From assembly GCA_002345505.1 (NCBI GenBank), contig DDWJ01000018.1, positions 15,535 to 79,534 of the forward strand: DNA of 64,000 nt. The letters are read 5' to 3'. Positions 9,314 to 18,627 of this stretch are shown here, piece by piece; the stretch's first letter is position 1; each line of letters begins with the position of its first letter. The position numbers and the translations under genes were made by a program. Under the pieces are notes generated by a model, which was not told where the DNA came from, made no database searches, and was given only the letters and a program-made list of their open reading frames with translations. The stretch comes from Caryophanales bacterium UBA2289. GTDB taxonomy: Bacteria > Bacillota_I > Bacilli_A > Izemoplasmatales > Hujiaoplasmataceae.

Positions 9314-9732
9314 CTGCTTTTACTCAATTTCCCTATCTTCACAAGAGCTTTTTGCATTGTCTCTTCTTCATCTTGATTTAGGATATCTAATATCTTTCTC
9401 ATATTATGTTTGTGTATTGGAAAAATTTTATCCATGAGTTTTCTGCCAACATCAGTAAGAGATAGAAGGAAACTTCTCTTGTCTTTTTCAGACTGGACTT
9501 TTTTAATATAATTTTTCGATACTAGATTTTCGATAACATAAGACATTGAACTATTAGGAACTAGAACTTTATCAATTATTGCTTTTACACTTAGTTGCTC
9601 TTTATGATATAAAGCTTCAAGAACTCCAAACTCTGAAACATTCAATCCGTATTGAAATACGTCATCTCTAATTATCTTTTCTAGTGAATTGTAAGCTCTA
9701 AATAAAACAGTAATTGTTTTTAAATCATTCAT
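9310..9732 (-). CDS. MarR-family regulator, MhqR-like
   Basis: Winged-helix repressor of 140 residues. The DNA-binding core is VSEFGVLEALYHKEQLSVKA followed by IIDKVLVPNSSMSYVIENLV and the wing KVQSEKDKRSFLLSLTDVG. It is coded between a VOC dioxygenase and an MhqD-like hydrolase, overlapping both. In B. subtilis MhqR represses equivalent genes until quinones arrive. The operon promoter carries an 18-bp palindrome (10741-10758) that looks like that regulator's operator, so autorepression is likely. No conserved N-terminal Cys of the OhrR kind is visible, so the sensing chemistry is not evident. Confidence 0.82.
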   Translation of the reverse strand: MNDLKTITVLFRAYNSLEKIIRDDVFQYGLNVSEFGVLEALYHKEQLSVKAIIDKVLVPNSSMSYVIENLVSKNYIKKVQSEKDKRSFLLSLTDVGRKLMDKIFPIHKHNMRKILDILNQDEEETMQKALVKIGKLSKSR

Positions 9733-10711
9733 AATAATACTCCTTTTTTATATCTAGATTGCTTCTAACCGTATTTATAGGTCTAACTATCTTTTCAATT
9801 TCTTCTCTTTTGTTTTTAAACCTAGGCGGTAACGCTAAAGTTTCACCTAAGAATTCATATTCTTCTTGATCATCGATAAAACCAGGTCCTTCAGTAGCAA
9901 ACTCAAATAATATATTTGGATAAAGTCTTGTATATAAAGATTTAAAATAGAAACGATCTACAAAACCAGAGTGTCTAGCTTTAATATTATTTAAGTGATT
10001 AATCCAATCATATAGTTCTTTTTCATCTTCAATTCTAAATGCTACATGATGTACTCCACCATAACCCTGCCAAGATCTCGATAAGTTCGACTCTTCGACA
10101 ATAACTGAAGCACCATTTCCCCCTTGACCCATCTCATAAAGAGTAAAACCTTCACTCTTTTTAACATTTTTCATTCCAAGATAACCAGTCAAAACCAAAT
10201 TAATTTTATCGATATCACTAATTCTTAAAAATATCGGTCCTAATCCAATAATAGCATATTCATCAGGAACAGGTCCTTTCTTCCAAGGAATTCCTCCAGC
10301 TACTCCTAAGATATCTTGATCAGAAATCAAAGCGTATTCTTGACCATCAAAGTCTTCAAAGAAAATGGTTTTTCTATCAAATAGAACTCTTTCTTGATAC
10401 TGTACCTTGTAAAAATTAAATCTTTTCATCCAGTAATCTATAGCTTCATCCGATTTAACTCTTAAACCTATTCTTCCAATTTCATCAGTTCCTATTTCAT
10501 GCTTATTGATTCCTTGAAAGTCAAAGAAAGTAACGTCCGTTCCAGGACTACCCACATCATCAGCAAAGAATAAATGATATGTATTTATGTCATCTTGATT
10601 AATAGTTTTTTTTACTAATCTTAACCCTAAAATAAAGGTAAAGAAAGCGTATATTTTTTCAGCACTGCTTGTAATTGCAGTTACATGATGTATTCCTTTT
10701 AATTTATTCAT
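9725..10711 (-). CDS. MhqO/MhqA-like ring-cleaving dioxygenase (VOC fold)
   Basis: Two tandem vicinal-oxygen-chelate domains in 328 residues. It opens with KGIHHVTAITSSAEK, and the second domain has the metal His in GGVHHVAFRIED and the Glu in NILFEFATEGPGF. Such enzymes oxidatively open hydroquinone/catechol rings with Fe(II) and protect against quinones. First gene of the operon. A strong AGGAG site lies before the ATG at 10711, with the promoter and operator about 26 nt further upstream. The final residues overlap the MarR gene start. Confidence 0.85.
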   Translation of the reverse strand: MNKLKGIHHVTAITSSAEKIYAFFTFILGLRLVKKTINQDDINTYHLFFADDVGSPGTDVTFFDFQGINKHEIGTDEIGRIGLRVKSDEAIDYWMKRFNFYKVQYQERVLFDRKTIFFEDFDGQEYALISDQDILGVAGGIPWKKGPVPDEYAIIGLGPIFLRISDIDKINLVLTGYLGMKNVKKSEGFTLYEMGQGGNGASVIVEESNLSRSWQGYGGVHHVAFRIEDEKELYDWINHLNNIKARHSGFVDRFYFKSLYTRLYPNILFEFATEGPGFIDDQEEYEFLGETLALPPRFKNKREEIEKIVRPINTVRSNLDIKKEYYYE

Positions 10712-10736
10712 AATAAAATCTCCTATCTTTGATATA

Positions 10737-10765
10737 ATTATATTTCGAATTCGAAATAATTACAA
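10737..10765 (-). promoter_or_regulatory. promoter with MhqR-like operator between -35 and -10
   Basis: Read on the minus strand: -35 TTGTAA (10765-10760), 17-bp spacer, -10 TATAAT (10742-10737). The spacer is filled by the perfect 18-bp palindrome TATTTCGAATTCGAAATA (10741-10758), which overlaps the -10 by 2 bp. From memory the B. subtilis MhqR operator has a TATCTCGAATTCGAGATA-like core, so the match is close. Binding here would block RNA polymerase directly. Confidence 0.75.
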
Positions 10766-10769
10766 ATGA

Positions 10770-11076
10770 TTTGCTTATAAAACGTTAATCGAGTCTGTAT
10801 CAAGAGTGGGTTTATGTTTAATCACGATTTATAGTTAAATTTTTAAGTCCTTTAACTAGATTCGTGTAAATATGTTTTAAAAGACTGAATCAATTTCGGT
10901 TAAAATTAACTACATCATCCCTATATTCTAGTATATTAAGAGTTATAATAACTAAACAAAAAAATAAACCGATATCTAAAATTTGACATCGGTTTTTTCT
11001 CTATATTTAGGGTTTTATAGCAAAAATAAATTTCGCAACTTTTATTTGGAACAAATATATTTTTTAAGGTTTGTAA
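10770..11076. other. intergenic stretch, mhq operon to cupin gene
   Basis: About 300 bp of AT-rich sequence without a supported gene. The only feature I see is a hairpin, ACCGAT with ATCGGT (about 10969-10993), having A- and T-tracts on both sides. It fits a terminator for the cupin gene on the minus strand. Confidence 0.5.
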
Positions 11077-11424
11077 TTATTTATGACCTTCTTTAGGCAC
11101 TATACAGATAAATTTAAAAGGTTTGTCTGAAGCATTTCTAAATTGATGAATATGATCTGCAGGAACATAAGCAAAAGATCCTGCTTTAACAGGATTATCT
11201 TTGTTATCGACCATCAAGATTCCTTCACCCTCGATAATATAATTAATATGTTGCCAAGGATGAGAATGTTTTGGCGTGTATCCATCCTTTTCAACTTCTA
11301 CTACTCTCATTACATAATCTTCCCAACCAGATTCAGCTGATACTAATACTTTCATAGCCGCATTTTTTGCTTCTGGTGATTCGATTTTTTTTGCTAATAA
11401 ATCATTAAAATTTCCAACAATCAT
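11077..11424 (-). CDS. small cupin-domain protein
   Basis: A 115-residue single cupin barrel. Cupin motif 1 is GYTPKHSHPWQHINYIIEGE, holding the metal-type His/His/Glu set. Motif 2 is AGSFAYVPADHIHQFRN. Such stand-alone cupins bind a metal and act as small dioxygenases, isomerases or sensors, and the substrate cannot be read from the sequence. An AGGTGT ribosome site precedes the ATG. It is a single-gene unit, divergent from the PDH operon. A role linked to that operon is not supported. Confidence 0.8.
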   Translation of the reverse strand: MIVGNFNDLLAKKIESPEAKNAAMKVLVSAESGWEDYVMRVVEVEKDGYTPKHSHPWQHINYIIEGEGILMVDNKDNPVKAGSFAYVPADHIHQFRNASDKPFKFICIVPKEGHK

Positions 11425-11531
11425 CTTTATACACCTCCAAATATATTATAACATTTAAAAACTATTTTTAATTCAAAAAGCATATTATTTTTGCATTAAG
11501 ATAAATTAGTTTATCAAAGCTATAAATTATT

Positions 11532-11549
11532 AGTTAGCATATGCTAACT
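11532..11549. promoter_or_regulatory. 18-bp perfect palindrome upstream of the PDH operon
   Basis: AGTTAGCATATGCTAACT is perfectly self-complementary. A second, similar AAGCATATGGCTT lies at 11553-11565. A -10 TATAAT is at 11588-11593. The palindrome ends just upstream of where a -35 would lie (about 11565-11570), which suits a dimeric regulator of pdhA transcription. The regulator is unknown. Confidence 0.5.
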
Positions 11550-11649
11550 TGTTAAGCATATGGCTTCGGTTATACAACAAAATATCATATAATATTAGTG
11601 TAAGAATGATTTTTTTACATAATCTATTTTTCAGGGAGGATTTATTTAT

Positions 11650-12738
11650 ATGTTATTCGAAAATTATGATCCGTTAAAAGGCGAAATGCTACAAATACTG
11701 GATCACGAGGGAAAAATCGTTAATGATAAATTAGAACCAAAAATTAATAAAGAAACTTTGATCAAGATGTATCATACCATGGTTTTAGGACGAGTCGCTG
11801 ATGAAAAAGCACTTCAATTCCAAAGACAGGGAAGAATGCTTACATACGCTCCAAACATTGGACAAGAAGCAGCTCAAGTGGGCCCAATGGCAGCTTTAAA
11901 AGATAATGATTGGTTAGTTCTAGCTTTTAGAGAGTTTAATGCTATGCTTTTTAAAGGAGTTACTTTAGAACAAGCTTTTCTTTACTGGTATGGTAATGAA
12001 AGAGGGTCAAGATACGATGACGATGTTCGAGTTTTACCAATAAACGTACCAATTGGATCGCAAATTAATCACGCTGCTGGAGTTGCTTATGCAAGCAAAT
12101 TACAGAAGAAGGATGAAGTAGCGATTGTATTTATTGGTGATGGCGGAACATCTCACGGTGAATTTCATGAAGGAATGAATTTTGCTGCTACTTTTGATTT
12201 GCCTATGATTACTGTAATCCAAAATAATCAATATGCAATTTCCACACCTAGACATAAAGCAACAAAAGCCAAAACATTGGCTCAAAAAGCTATTGCTTAT
12301 GGAATTCCTGGAATTCAAGTTGATGGAAATGATCCTTTGGCTATGTATGTAGCTGTAGAAGCCGCAAGAGAAAGAGCTATCAAAGGCGAAGGACCTACTT
12401 TAATTGAGGCTGTAACATATAGAATCGGTCCTCATACGACTTCAGATAATCCAAAGTTATATCGTGAAGATGAAGAAGTTGAAAGATGGATGAAGAAAGA
12501 TCCTATTCAACGATTTAAGAAATATTTAATTGATAAAAAACTATGGTCTGAAAAAAAGGACGAAGAGTTACATGAAGAACACAAACAAAATGTTTTGGAA
12601 ACATTTAAACATGTAGAAGAAACTGGTGATGTATCACTAGAAGAAATATTTGAACATACATATGAAAACATGACTCCAAATTTAGTTGAACAGATGGAGT
12701 ACTACAAGGAATACTTAAAGCAAGGAGGTAATGAATAA
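11650..12738 (+). CDS. pdhA: pyruvate dehydrogenase E1 component, alpha subunit
   Basis: Thiamine-diphosphate subunit of the E1 heterotetramer that decarboxylates pyruvate. The TPP/Mg motif is IVFIGDGGTSHGEFHEGMNF, closing with QNNQYAIST. The phosphorylation-loop equivalent YRIGPHTTSDNP and the GRMLTYAPNIGQEAAQVGP block are typical of Gram-positive PdhA. 362 residues, normal length. GGGAGGA lies 10 nt before the ATG. First gene of pdhABCD; the stop overlaps the pdhB start by one base (TAATG), implying translational coupling. Confidence 0.96.
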   Translation: MLFENYDPLKGEMLQILDHEGKIVNDKLEPKINKETLIKMYHTMVLGRVADEKALQFQRQGRMLTYAPNIGQEAAQVGPMAALKDNDWLVLAFREFNAMLFKGVTLEQAFLYWYGNERGSRYDDDVRVLPINVPIGSQINHAAGVAYASKLQKKDEVAIVFIGDGGTSHGEFHEGMNFAATFDLPMITVIQNNQYAISTPRHKATKAKTLAQKAIAYGIPGIQVDGNDPLAMYVAVEAARERAIKGEGPTLIEAVTYRIGPHTTSDNPKLYREDEEVERWMKKDPIQRFKKYLIDKKLWSEKKDEELHEEHKQNVLETFKHVEETGDVSLEEIFEHTYENMTPNLVEQMEYYKEYLKQGGNE

Positions 12739-13715
12739 TGCCAAATAAAACAATCCTACAAGGTATTAATGAAGCATTAGATCAATCAATGGAAAAAGAT
12801 AAAACCGTAGTTGTTTATGGCGAAGACGTCGGTTATGAAGGCGGTGTATTTAGAACTACCGCTGGTCTGCAAAAGAAATATGGAGAAGAAAGAGTTTTCG
12901 ATACCCCTATTGCTGAAGCGGCGATTGTCGGTAGTGCTGTTGGGATGGCAGTTAATGGTTTAAAACCGGTTGTAGAAATGCAATTTTCTGGTTTTAGCTT
13001 GCCTGCATATAACCAGATTGTAACTCATGTCGCAAGATTCAGAAATCGTTCTAGAGGCAAATATCACCTGCCTATGGTAATTAGAATGCCATATGGTGGA
13101 GGAGTTAAAGCTCTTGAACATCATTCTGAAAGTTTAGAGACTTTATATGCTCATATTCCTGGCTTAAAGTTAGTCATTCCTTCTACTCCTTATGATGCAA
13201 AAGGATTAATGATTGCCGCAATTAATGATCCGGATCCGGTAATTTTCATGGAACCAAAACGAATTTATCGTGCCTTCAAACAAGAAGTGCCTGATGAAAT
13301 GTATGAAGTCCCGATTGGTAAGGCAAGAATGGTTAGAAAGGGTAATGATATAACTATCATTGCTTGGGGAGCTTTAGTTAGAGAAGTGGAAAAGGCAATG
13401 GAATTAGTTCCTAATGTTGATGCGGAAATAATTGACTTAAGAACAATCTCACCAATTGATCAAGATACTATTATCAACTCTGTTAAAAGGACCGGAAGAG
13501 TACTAATCGTTCATGAGGCAGTTAGATCTTTTGGACCAGCAGCTGAAATAATATCATTAATTAACGAAAAAGCATTCGTTTATTTAGAAGCCGCACCTAG
13601 AAGACTTACTGGATTTGATATTACTGTACCACTTCCAAAAGGGGAGCCACATTTTATTATTGATCCAGAACAAATCGCCTATGAAGTCAAAAATATCATG
13701 GCTTTTGAGGCATAA
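12738..13715 (+). CDS. pdhB: pyruvate dehydrogenase E1 component, beta subunit
   Basis: Partner of PdhA that completes the E1 active site and binds the E2 core. It shows VVVYGEDVGYEGGVFRTT, RVFDTPIAEAAIVGSAVGMA (with the catalytic Glu), and the C-terminal transketolase domain IDLRTISPIDQDTI and VLIVHEAVRSFGPAAEI. 325 residues matches the family. It starts inside the pdhA stop and is followed 11 nt later by pdhC. Confidence 0.96.
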   Translation: MPNKTILQGINEALDQSMEKDKTVVVYGEDVGYEGGVFRTTAGLQKKYGEERVFDTPIAEAAIVGSAVGMAVNGLKPVVEMQFSGFSLPAYNQIVTHVARFRNRSRGKYHLPMVIRMPYGGGVKALEHHSESLETLYAHIPGLKLVIPSTPYDAKGLMIAAINDPDPVIFMEPKRIYRAFKQEVPDEMYEVPIGKARMVRKGNDITIIAWGALVREVEKAMELVPNVDAEIIDLRTISPIDQDTIINSVKRTGRVLIVHEAVRSFGPAAEIISLINEKAFVYLEAAPRRLTGFDITVPLPKGEPHFIIDPEQIAYEVKNIMAFEA

Positions 13716-13726
13716 GGAGGTATATT

Positions 13727-14992
13727 ATGTATAGATTTAAATTCGCAGATATCGGTGAAGGTATCCATGAAGGAAAAATATTAGAATATAGTTTTAAAGT
13801 TGGAGACAAAATCAATGAAGGCGATACTTTAGTCGTTATTGAAACCGATAAAGTTAATGCTGAAATTCCTGTCCCTGTTGATGGAAAGATTGTTGAACTA
13901 GGTCCAAAAGAAGGCGAGATTGTACATGTTGGTGAAATTTTAGCTGTCATTGATGACGGTAGTGAAAGCAACGATACAAAACAAGAGGAAAAAAATGATG
14001 ATGAAGAAAATGAAAGCGATGAAGCTGGAGTGGTTGGAAAACTAGAAGTTTCAGAAGAAGTTATAGCTTCATCAAATGAAGAGGTTTCATCTCCAAATAA
14101 ATCAGAAAGAGTTCTAGCAACACCAATAGCTAGAAAACTTGCTAGTGACATGGGCGTTGACATTAAGAATGTTAAAGGAACCGGTGATCACGGAAGAGTG
14201 TTAAAAAGCGATTTAGAAAAACTCGGCGATTCACCTCAAAAGAATATTGAAGTTCAACAAATCAAGTTTGAAACCCCAACAATTAAAGAGAATAATGGTG
14301 ATAGAAGAGAAAAGATTTCTACACTTAGAAAAAGCGTTGTCAAAGCAATGACTTTATCAAAACAAATTATTCCACACACTACTTTAATTGATGAGTTAGA
14401 TGTTTCTAAACTTGTTGATTTTAGAAACGAATATAAAGAAATGGCTAAAACACAAGGTGTTAAGTTGACTTATATGGCTTTTATAATTAAAGCTTTAGCT
14501 AAAACAATTAAGGAATTTCCAGTATTTAACAGTTCCTTTGATTCAGTAAATGAAGAAATTGTTTACCGTAAAGATATTAACGTTGGTATAGCTGTTGATA
14601 CACCAGATGGTTTGATAGTACCTAATATTAAAAACGTAGATAGATTAAGCCTATTTGAAATAGCTAATGAAGTTGAAAGACTTTCAAGTTTAGCTAAAGA
14701 AAGAAAAATTCAATTAAACGAGCTTCAAAACGGTACAATCACAATTACAAACTTCGGTGCATTTGATGCTATTTCAGGTACACCAGTAATTAAACATCCT
14801 GAAGTTGCAATCCTAGGCATCGGTAAAATAATGAAAAAACCTGTAGTAGAAAACAATGAAATTGTCATTAGAGATATTGCCCCTCTATCTTTAACTTTTG
14901 ATCATAGAATAATTGATGGAGCTGATGGTGGAAGATTTATGATGGCTTATAAGAAGTATCTTAAAGATCCTCTACTATTATTAATGAGCTGA
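13727..14992 (+). CDS. pdhC: dihydrolipoamide acetyltransferase (E2) of pyruvate dehydrogenase
   Basis: Core of the PDH complex, moving acetyl groups to CoA. Residues 1-78 are one lipoyl domain with the lipoylated Lys in VIETDKVNAEIPVP. An acidic Asp/Glu/Ser-rich linker follows (about 80-125). The peripheral subunit-binding domain is at about 128-163 (ATPIARKLASDMGVDIKNVK). The catalytic domain runs from about 195 and ends with the active-site FDHRIIDGADGG. AAGGAGGT precedes the ATG. Only one lipoyl domain is present, as in many Gram-positive E2 proteins. The lipoate would be supplied by the LplA coded just downstream. Confidence 0.96.
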   Translation: MYRFKFADIGEGIHEGKILEYSFKVGDKINEGDTLVVIETDKVNAEIPVPVDGKIVELGPKEGEIVHVGEILAVIDDGSESNDTKQEEKNDDEENESDEAGVVGKLEVSEEVIASSNEEVSSPNKSERVLATPIARKLASDMGVDIKNVKGTGDHGRVLKSDLEKLGDSPQKNIEVQQIKFETPTIKENNGDRREKISTLRKSVVKAMTLSKQIIPHTTLIDELDVSKLVDFRNEYKEMAKTQGVKLTYMAFIIKALAKTIKEFPVFNSSFDSVNEEIVYRKDINVGIAVDTPDGLIVPNIKNVDRLSLFEIANEVERLSSLAKERKIQLNELQNGTITITNFGAFDAISGTPVIKHPEVAILGIGKIMKKPVVENNEIVIRDIAPLSLTFDHRIIDGADGGRFMMAYKKYLKDPLLLLMS

Positions 14993-14996
14993 TTTT

Positions 14997-16376
14997 ATGA
15001 AAGAATATGATGTAATCGTATTAGGGGCTGGACCGGGTGGTTATGTAGCTGCGATAAAGGCTGCACAAAACAACTTAAAAGTTGCGATAGTCGAAAAAGA
15101 AGCAATCGGTGGTGTTTGTTTAAATTGGGGATGCATACCGACTAAGTCTTTACTGAAAAGTGCAAAGGTTTATCAAGAGTTTATGAATGCAAAAGATTAC
15201 GGAATTGATGTTGCTGATAAGTCTCAAATCAAACCAAACTGGCCAAATATAATAAAAAGAAAAGATCGCATAGTTAAAAGATTGACTGGCGGAGTAAAAA
15301 TGTTGCTCGAAAAGAATAAGGTTGATATTTTTACTGGCGAAGGCGAAATTATTACAAATAACGAAATTTTAATAAATGATGAAAAGATACGAGCTAAAAA
15401 TATCATCATTTCAACTGGGGCTTCACCAATCTTGCCACCAATCGAAGGTTTAGAAGCAGCTTATAAAGATAAATTCTTAATGACATCAAAAGAGCTACTT
15501 GACATTGATAATATCCCAGAGGAACTCGTTATTATTGGTGGTGGTGTTATTGGTCTTGAGTTTGCGACTATCTTTAATACCTTTAACACAAAAGTAACTA
15601 TCATTGAGAGAGAAAAAGAAATTCTCTTAAATGTGGATGATGACGTTCGTGATAATATGCTCAAGATATTAAAAAAAGCTAAAGTTGAAGTTTTAACAGA
15701 ATCAACAGTAGTTAAGATCGGAAAAAATGAGGTATTTTACAAAGATAAAGAAGGAAACAGTAAATCCGTATCAGCCAGTAAAGTACTACTTTCAGTAGGA
15801 ATGAAAGCTAATACAGGGTCATTTAGTAAATTAAATCCGAAACTAGAAAATAAGTTTATCAAAATCAATGACTCTATGCAAACATCAATTCCTAACATTT
15901 ACGCTATCGGCGATGTTACTGGTAAGATGATGCTAGCCCATGTTGCTAGTCATCAAGGCATAATCGCAATAAACGATATTTTAGGTCATAAAGAAAAATT
16001 AAACTATGATCAGATACCTTCTGCAATATACTCATTCCCTGAAATTGCACAAGTAGGATTGACGGAAAAAGCGGCCAAAACAAAAGGCTTGGACTATAAA
16101 GTGTCTGTATTCCCGCTTCAAGCTAACGGAAAGGCGTTATCGGCTAATGAAAAAGATGGTTTTATCAAGATTATCGCAGATAAAAAGTATAACGAGATTC
16201 TTGGTGTTCATATTTTAGCTGACAATGCTAGTGATTTAATATCTGAAGCTGTGGTAGTTATGAAATTAGAAGGAACTGCTGATGAAATAGCAAAATCAGT
16301 TCATCCGCATCCAACAATTTCTGAAATATATCATGAAGCTGCTTTAGGGATTATTGATAAGCCAATTCACATTTAA
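14997..16376 (+). CDS. pdhD: dihydrolipoyl dehydrogenase (E3)
   Basis: FAD enzyme that reoxidises dihydrolipoamide with NAD+. It has the N-terminal FAD motif VLGAGPGGYVAA, the redox disulfide in GGVCLNWGCIPTKS (Cys41/Cys46), the NAD motif IIGGGVIGLEFATIF, the second FAD motif IPNIYAIGDVTG, and the C-terminal His-Glu dyad in HPHPTISEIYHEA. 459 residues, full length. It carries no fused N-terminal lipoyl domain, unlike some Mollicutes E3 proteins. Last gene of the operon, 4 nt after pdhC, ending at a bidirectional terminator. Confidence 0.96.
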   Translation: MKEYDVIVLGAGPGGYVAAIKAAQNNLKVAIVEKEAIGGVCLNWGCIPTKSLLKSAKVYQEFMNAKDYGIDVADKSQIKPNWPNIIKRKDRIVKRLTGGVKMLLEKNKVDIFTGEGEIITNNEILINDEKIRAKNIIISTGASPILPPIEGLEAAYKDKFLMTSKELLDIDNIPEELVIIGGGVIGLEFATIFNTFNTKVTIIEREKEILLNVDDDVRDNMLKILKKAKVEVLTESTVVKIGKNEVFYKDKEGNSKSVSASKVLLSVGMKANTGSFSKLNPKLENKFIKINDSMQTSIPNIYAIGDVTGKMMLAHVASHQGIIAINDILGHKEKLNYDQIPSAIYSFPEIAQVGLTEKAAKTKGLDYKVSVFPLQANGKALSANEKDGFIKIIADKKYNEILGVHILADNASDLISEAVVVMKLEGTADEIAKSVHPHPTISEIYHEAALGIIDKPIHI

Positions 16377-16383
16377 AAAATAA

Positions 16384-16415
16384 AACTGCACTTTTTATAA
16401 GTGCAGTTATTTTTT
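16384..16415. terminator. bidirectional terminator, pdhD / lplA
   Basis: AACTGCACTT (16384-16393) pairs with AAGTGCAGTT (16399-16408), with T-rich sequence to the right and A-rich to the left. Confidence 0.85.
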
Positions 16416-17297
16416 TACATATTTGATTTTTTCAAAGAATTCTTCACTGTAAAACTTAATGCCTATTAGAAATTTAAGTTTTATATTAGAGACAGCCTTT
16501 ACTATACCGTTATCGATAACTAGTTTTTCCTTATGACCATCAATAATCATATCCATTTCAAATTCTTTTGTTTTTCCAAAGTTCCATTCCCAAGTATTGT
16601 ATTTAGCAATCATTAGATTACTAATTTTATTTATGTCTTCATCACTTAGAAAATACCTTTTCTTATTTAATCCAAGCAAATTTACTGATTTTTCGATAAT
16701 ATCAATTACTAAATCCGTCGTGTTACATGGTTTATCTAAAAACTGATTTAAGTTGGCGACTTTTTGCTTATTAGATAGTATATGATTGCCTTTAGTAATA
16801 TAACTATAATCAACCAGAGCTTCATTAATGATATCTAAGTCTGTGTCTATCAACAAAGTTCCGTGATGGAGAAGCTTATTATTAATAAATGCTTGAGCAT
16901 TTCCAGATATTTTGTAATCATCAATAAAAAGATGAGATTTTGGCTTGAAAGAAACGTTAAGATTTTTGCTTTTCAATACTTCAATTATTGGTTTTAAAAA
17001 GTACTCATAGTCATTAATCTTCTTCTCATAATTTTTTGTTATAAAAGAAAACACTAAAGTATGGGAATCTTGATAGATTGTCCCTCCTCCAGAAACTCTT
17101 CTGATTATCGGAATATTTCTATTAAAAAAACTAGGATTAATTTCAACAAAAGGATTTTGATTACGGCCAAAAACAAAGGCTTTTTCACTTTGCCAAAACA
17201 AAGCAATATCTTCTTCTAATATATCATTTTTTAAGAGATACTCTTCTAAAGCTAGATTGAAGTAAGGATTTCTGCTTTCGCTCAGTATTATAGCCAT
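16407..17297 (-). CDS. lplA: lipoate-protein ligase A
   Basis: Activates free lipoate with ATP and attaches it to lipoyl domains such as that of PdhC. Family signatures: NLALEEYLLKN, RRVSGGGTIYQD (lipoyl-AMP loop) and YKISGNAQAFINNKLLHHGT with the catalytic Lys. The C-terminal accessory domain is present. The frame is open from a TTG at 17303 that overlaps the pepC stop (TTGA). The ATG at 17297 (MAIILSES) is preferred, though neither has a clear ribosome site, so translation is probably coupled to pepC. Convergent with the PDH operon. I see no lipA/lipB here, which suggests scavenging. Confidence 0.9.
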   Translation of the reverse strand: MAIILSESRNPYFNLALEEYLLKNDILEEDIALFWQSEKAFVFGRNQNPFVEINPSFFNRNIPIIRRVSGGGTIYQDSHTLVFSFITKNYEKKINDYEYFLKPIIEVLKSKNLNVSFKPKSHLFIDDYKISGNAQAFINNKLLHHGTLLIDTDLDIINEALVDYSYITKGNHILSNKQKVANLNQFLDKPCNTTDLVIDIIEKSVNLLGLNKKRYFLSDEDINKISNLMIAKYNTWEWNFGKTKEFEMDMIIDGHKEKLVIDNGIVKAVSNIKLKFLIGIKFYSEEFFEKIKYVKK

Positions 17298-17299
17298 AC

Positions 17300-18613
17300 T
17301 CAATCAGCTAAAGAACCCATTGGATCCCAAGGTTTTAATTTTACAGGTTCTTCTTCCCAAATTTTAAGTTCTTCTTCAGTAAGATACTTCTTATTTATGA
17401 CAGCTTGATAGACAAACTTGTCAAACCACGAATCAGAAGCTAAATAGTACCCCTTCTTACCAGACGTATCTCCCCAAGAGTTTTCAATTTTGTATTTTAT
17501 TGGTTGACCGTTCTTTGAAGCAAATCCTGTTATCACCATAGCATGATTCATTTGCGAGTGACCGTAATCTAACATCGAAGCTTTATCTAGTTCAAAATCA
17601 GTTTCAAAAATATTACTGTAATCATAGCGGTCATCAGCCCATATACCTAAGTCTCGATCGCCAAAGTATCCTACATCACTGCCAAACCAAACTACTTCAT
17701 CATCATTAAGTTGTCTAATTACTTTTTCTTTTAGTTTGGACATTTCTAAATTTAGATATTTGATTTTTCTGCCTTCTGTAACATTTCCCAAATACTCTAC
17801 GGTGAAAGTTTTATTAAAAGGCTTATCATCTGTAGGAGCGTTAATAATACTAACATAGTTATCCAAAGTATTACCAATATAGTTTTCGAAGAACTGATAA
17901 GGATTTAGATTTTCAATAAGGTAGTAATTATTTTCCTTATCAACATACTCAAAATCGAATTGTTTTGGTGGATTTCCAAAATTACTTACTAGAAAATCAT
18001 AAAGTTCTTTAAGTGTTTGCGTTTTATACTTTTCTTTTTCTCTTGGATTCTTTCTCGCCATACTAGCATATTTTCTTAATTTGACGTTAATTAATTGATT
18101 AACAGTTCGTGTAGATGAACTATTAGCAGTTTCTTCCATAGCATCTTTTGGAACTACTCCATATTTTTCTACCAAAGATACGAACATATCCCATTGACCA
18201 CCATCTTGAATGCCTGTTCTTACGATATGTTGTAAAGTTCTATCGTCTTTATCAACTTCTAGGAAATCATCGATGCTTTCAAGAAAATAATTAATCTTCT
18301 CCAACTTATCGTAAAAAGCTATGTAATTTTGTGATAATTCAAATTCCTTTAAGCCATATTTTTTAGCGATAATTTCTCTCAAGACATTTAAACCAGCAAA
18401 TATCCAACATCTTCCGGATTTTTGCTGGTTAGCTACCGGAAGAGTTTGGATTTCTTTAGAAAACTTAAAGCTTGTCTTTGATACACTCTCTTGTTTAATC
18501 GCAATTGTTTGAAGTTCGTTTGTGTTTAGTGCTCTTTTAAGTATTGTCTTTTGAAGATTTTTGCTAAACTCTTCTTCCCATTTTTTTAGTAAGGTTAAAT
18601 CTACTTTTTTCAT
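17300..18613 (-). CDS. pepC: aminopeptidase C (C1B, bleomycin-hydrolase family)
   Basis: Papain-like cytoplasmic aminopeptidase that normally forms a hexameric barrel. The triad is visible: Cys in NQQKSGRCWIFAGLNVLRE (about residue 70), His in QMNHAMVITGFA and Asn in IENSWGD. 437 residues, full length, no signal peptide. The stop overlaps the possible lplA start. With the M29 enzyme it completes breakdown of imported peptides. AGGAGA precedes the ATG at 18613, 14 nt after the MATE stop, so MATE-pepC-lplA is a probable operon. Confidence 0.94.
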   Translation of the reverse strand: MKKVDLTLLKKWEEEFSKNLQKTILKRALNTNELQTIAIKQESVSKTSFKFSKEIQTLPVANQQKSGRCWIFAGLNVLREIIAKKYGLKEFELSQNYIAFYDKLEKINYFLESIDDFLEVDKDDRTLQHIVRTGIQDGGQWDMFVSLVEKYGVVPKDAMEETANSSSTRTVNQLINVKLRKYASMARKNPREKEKYKTQTLKELYDFLVSNFGNPPKQFDFEYVDKENNYYLIENLNPYQFFENYIGNTLDNYVSIINAPTDDKPFNKTFTVEYLGNVTEGRKIKYLNLEMSKLKEKVIRQLNDDEVVWFGSDVGYFGDRDLGIWADDRYDYSNIFETDFELDKASMLDYGHSQMNHAMVITGFASKNGQPIKYKIENSWGDTSGKKGYYLASDSWFDKFVYQAVINKKYLTEEELKIWEEEPVKLKPWDPMGSLAD

Positions 18614-18627
18614 AATAATTTCTCCTT

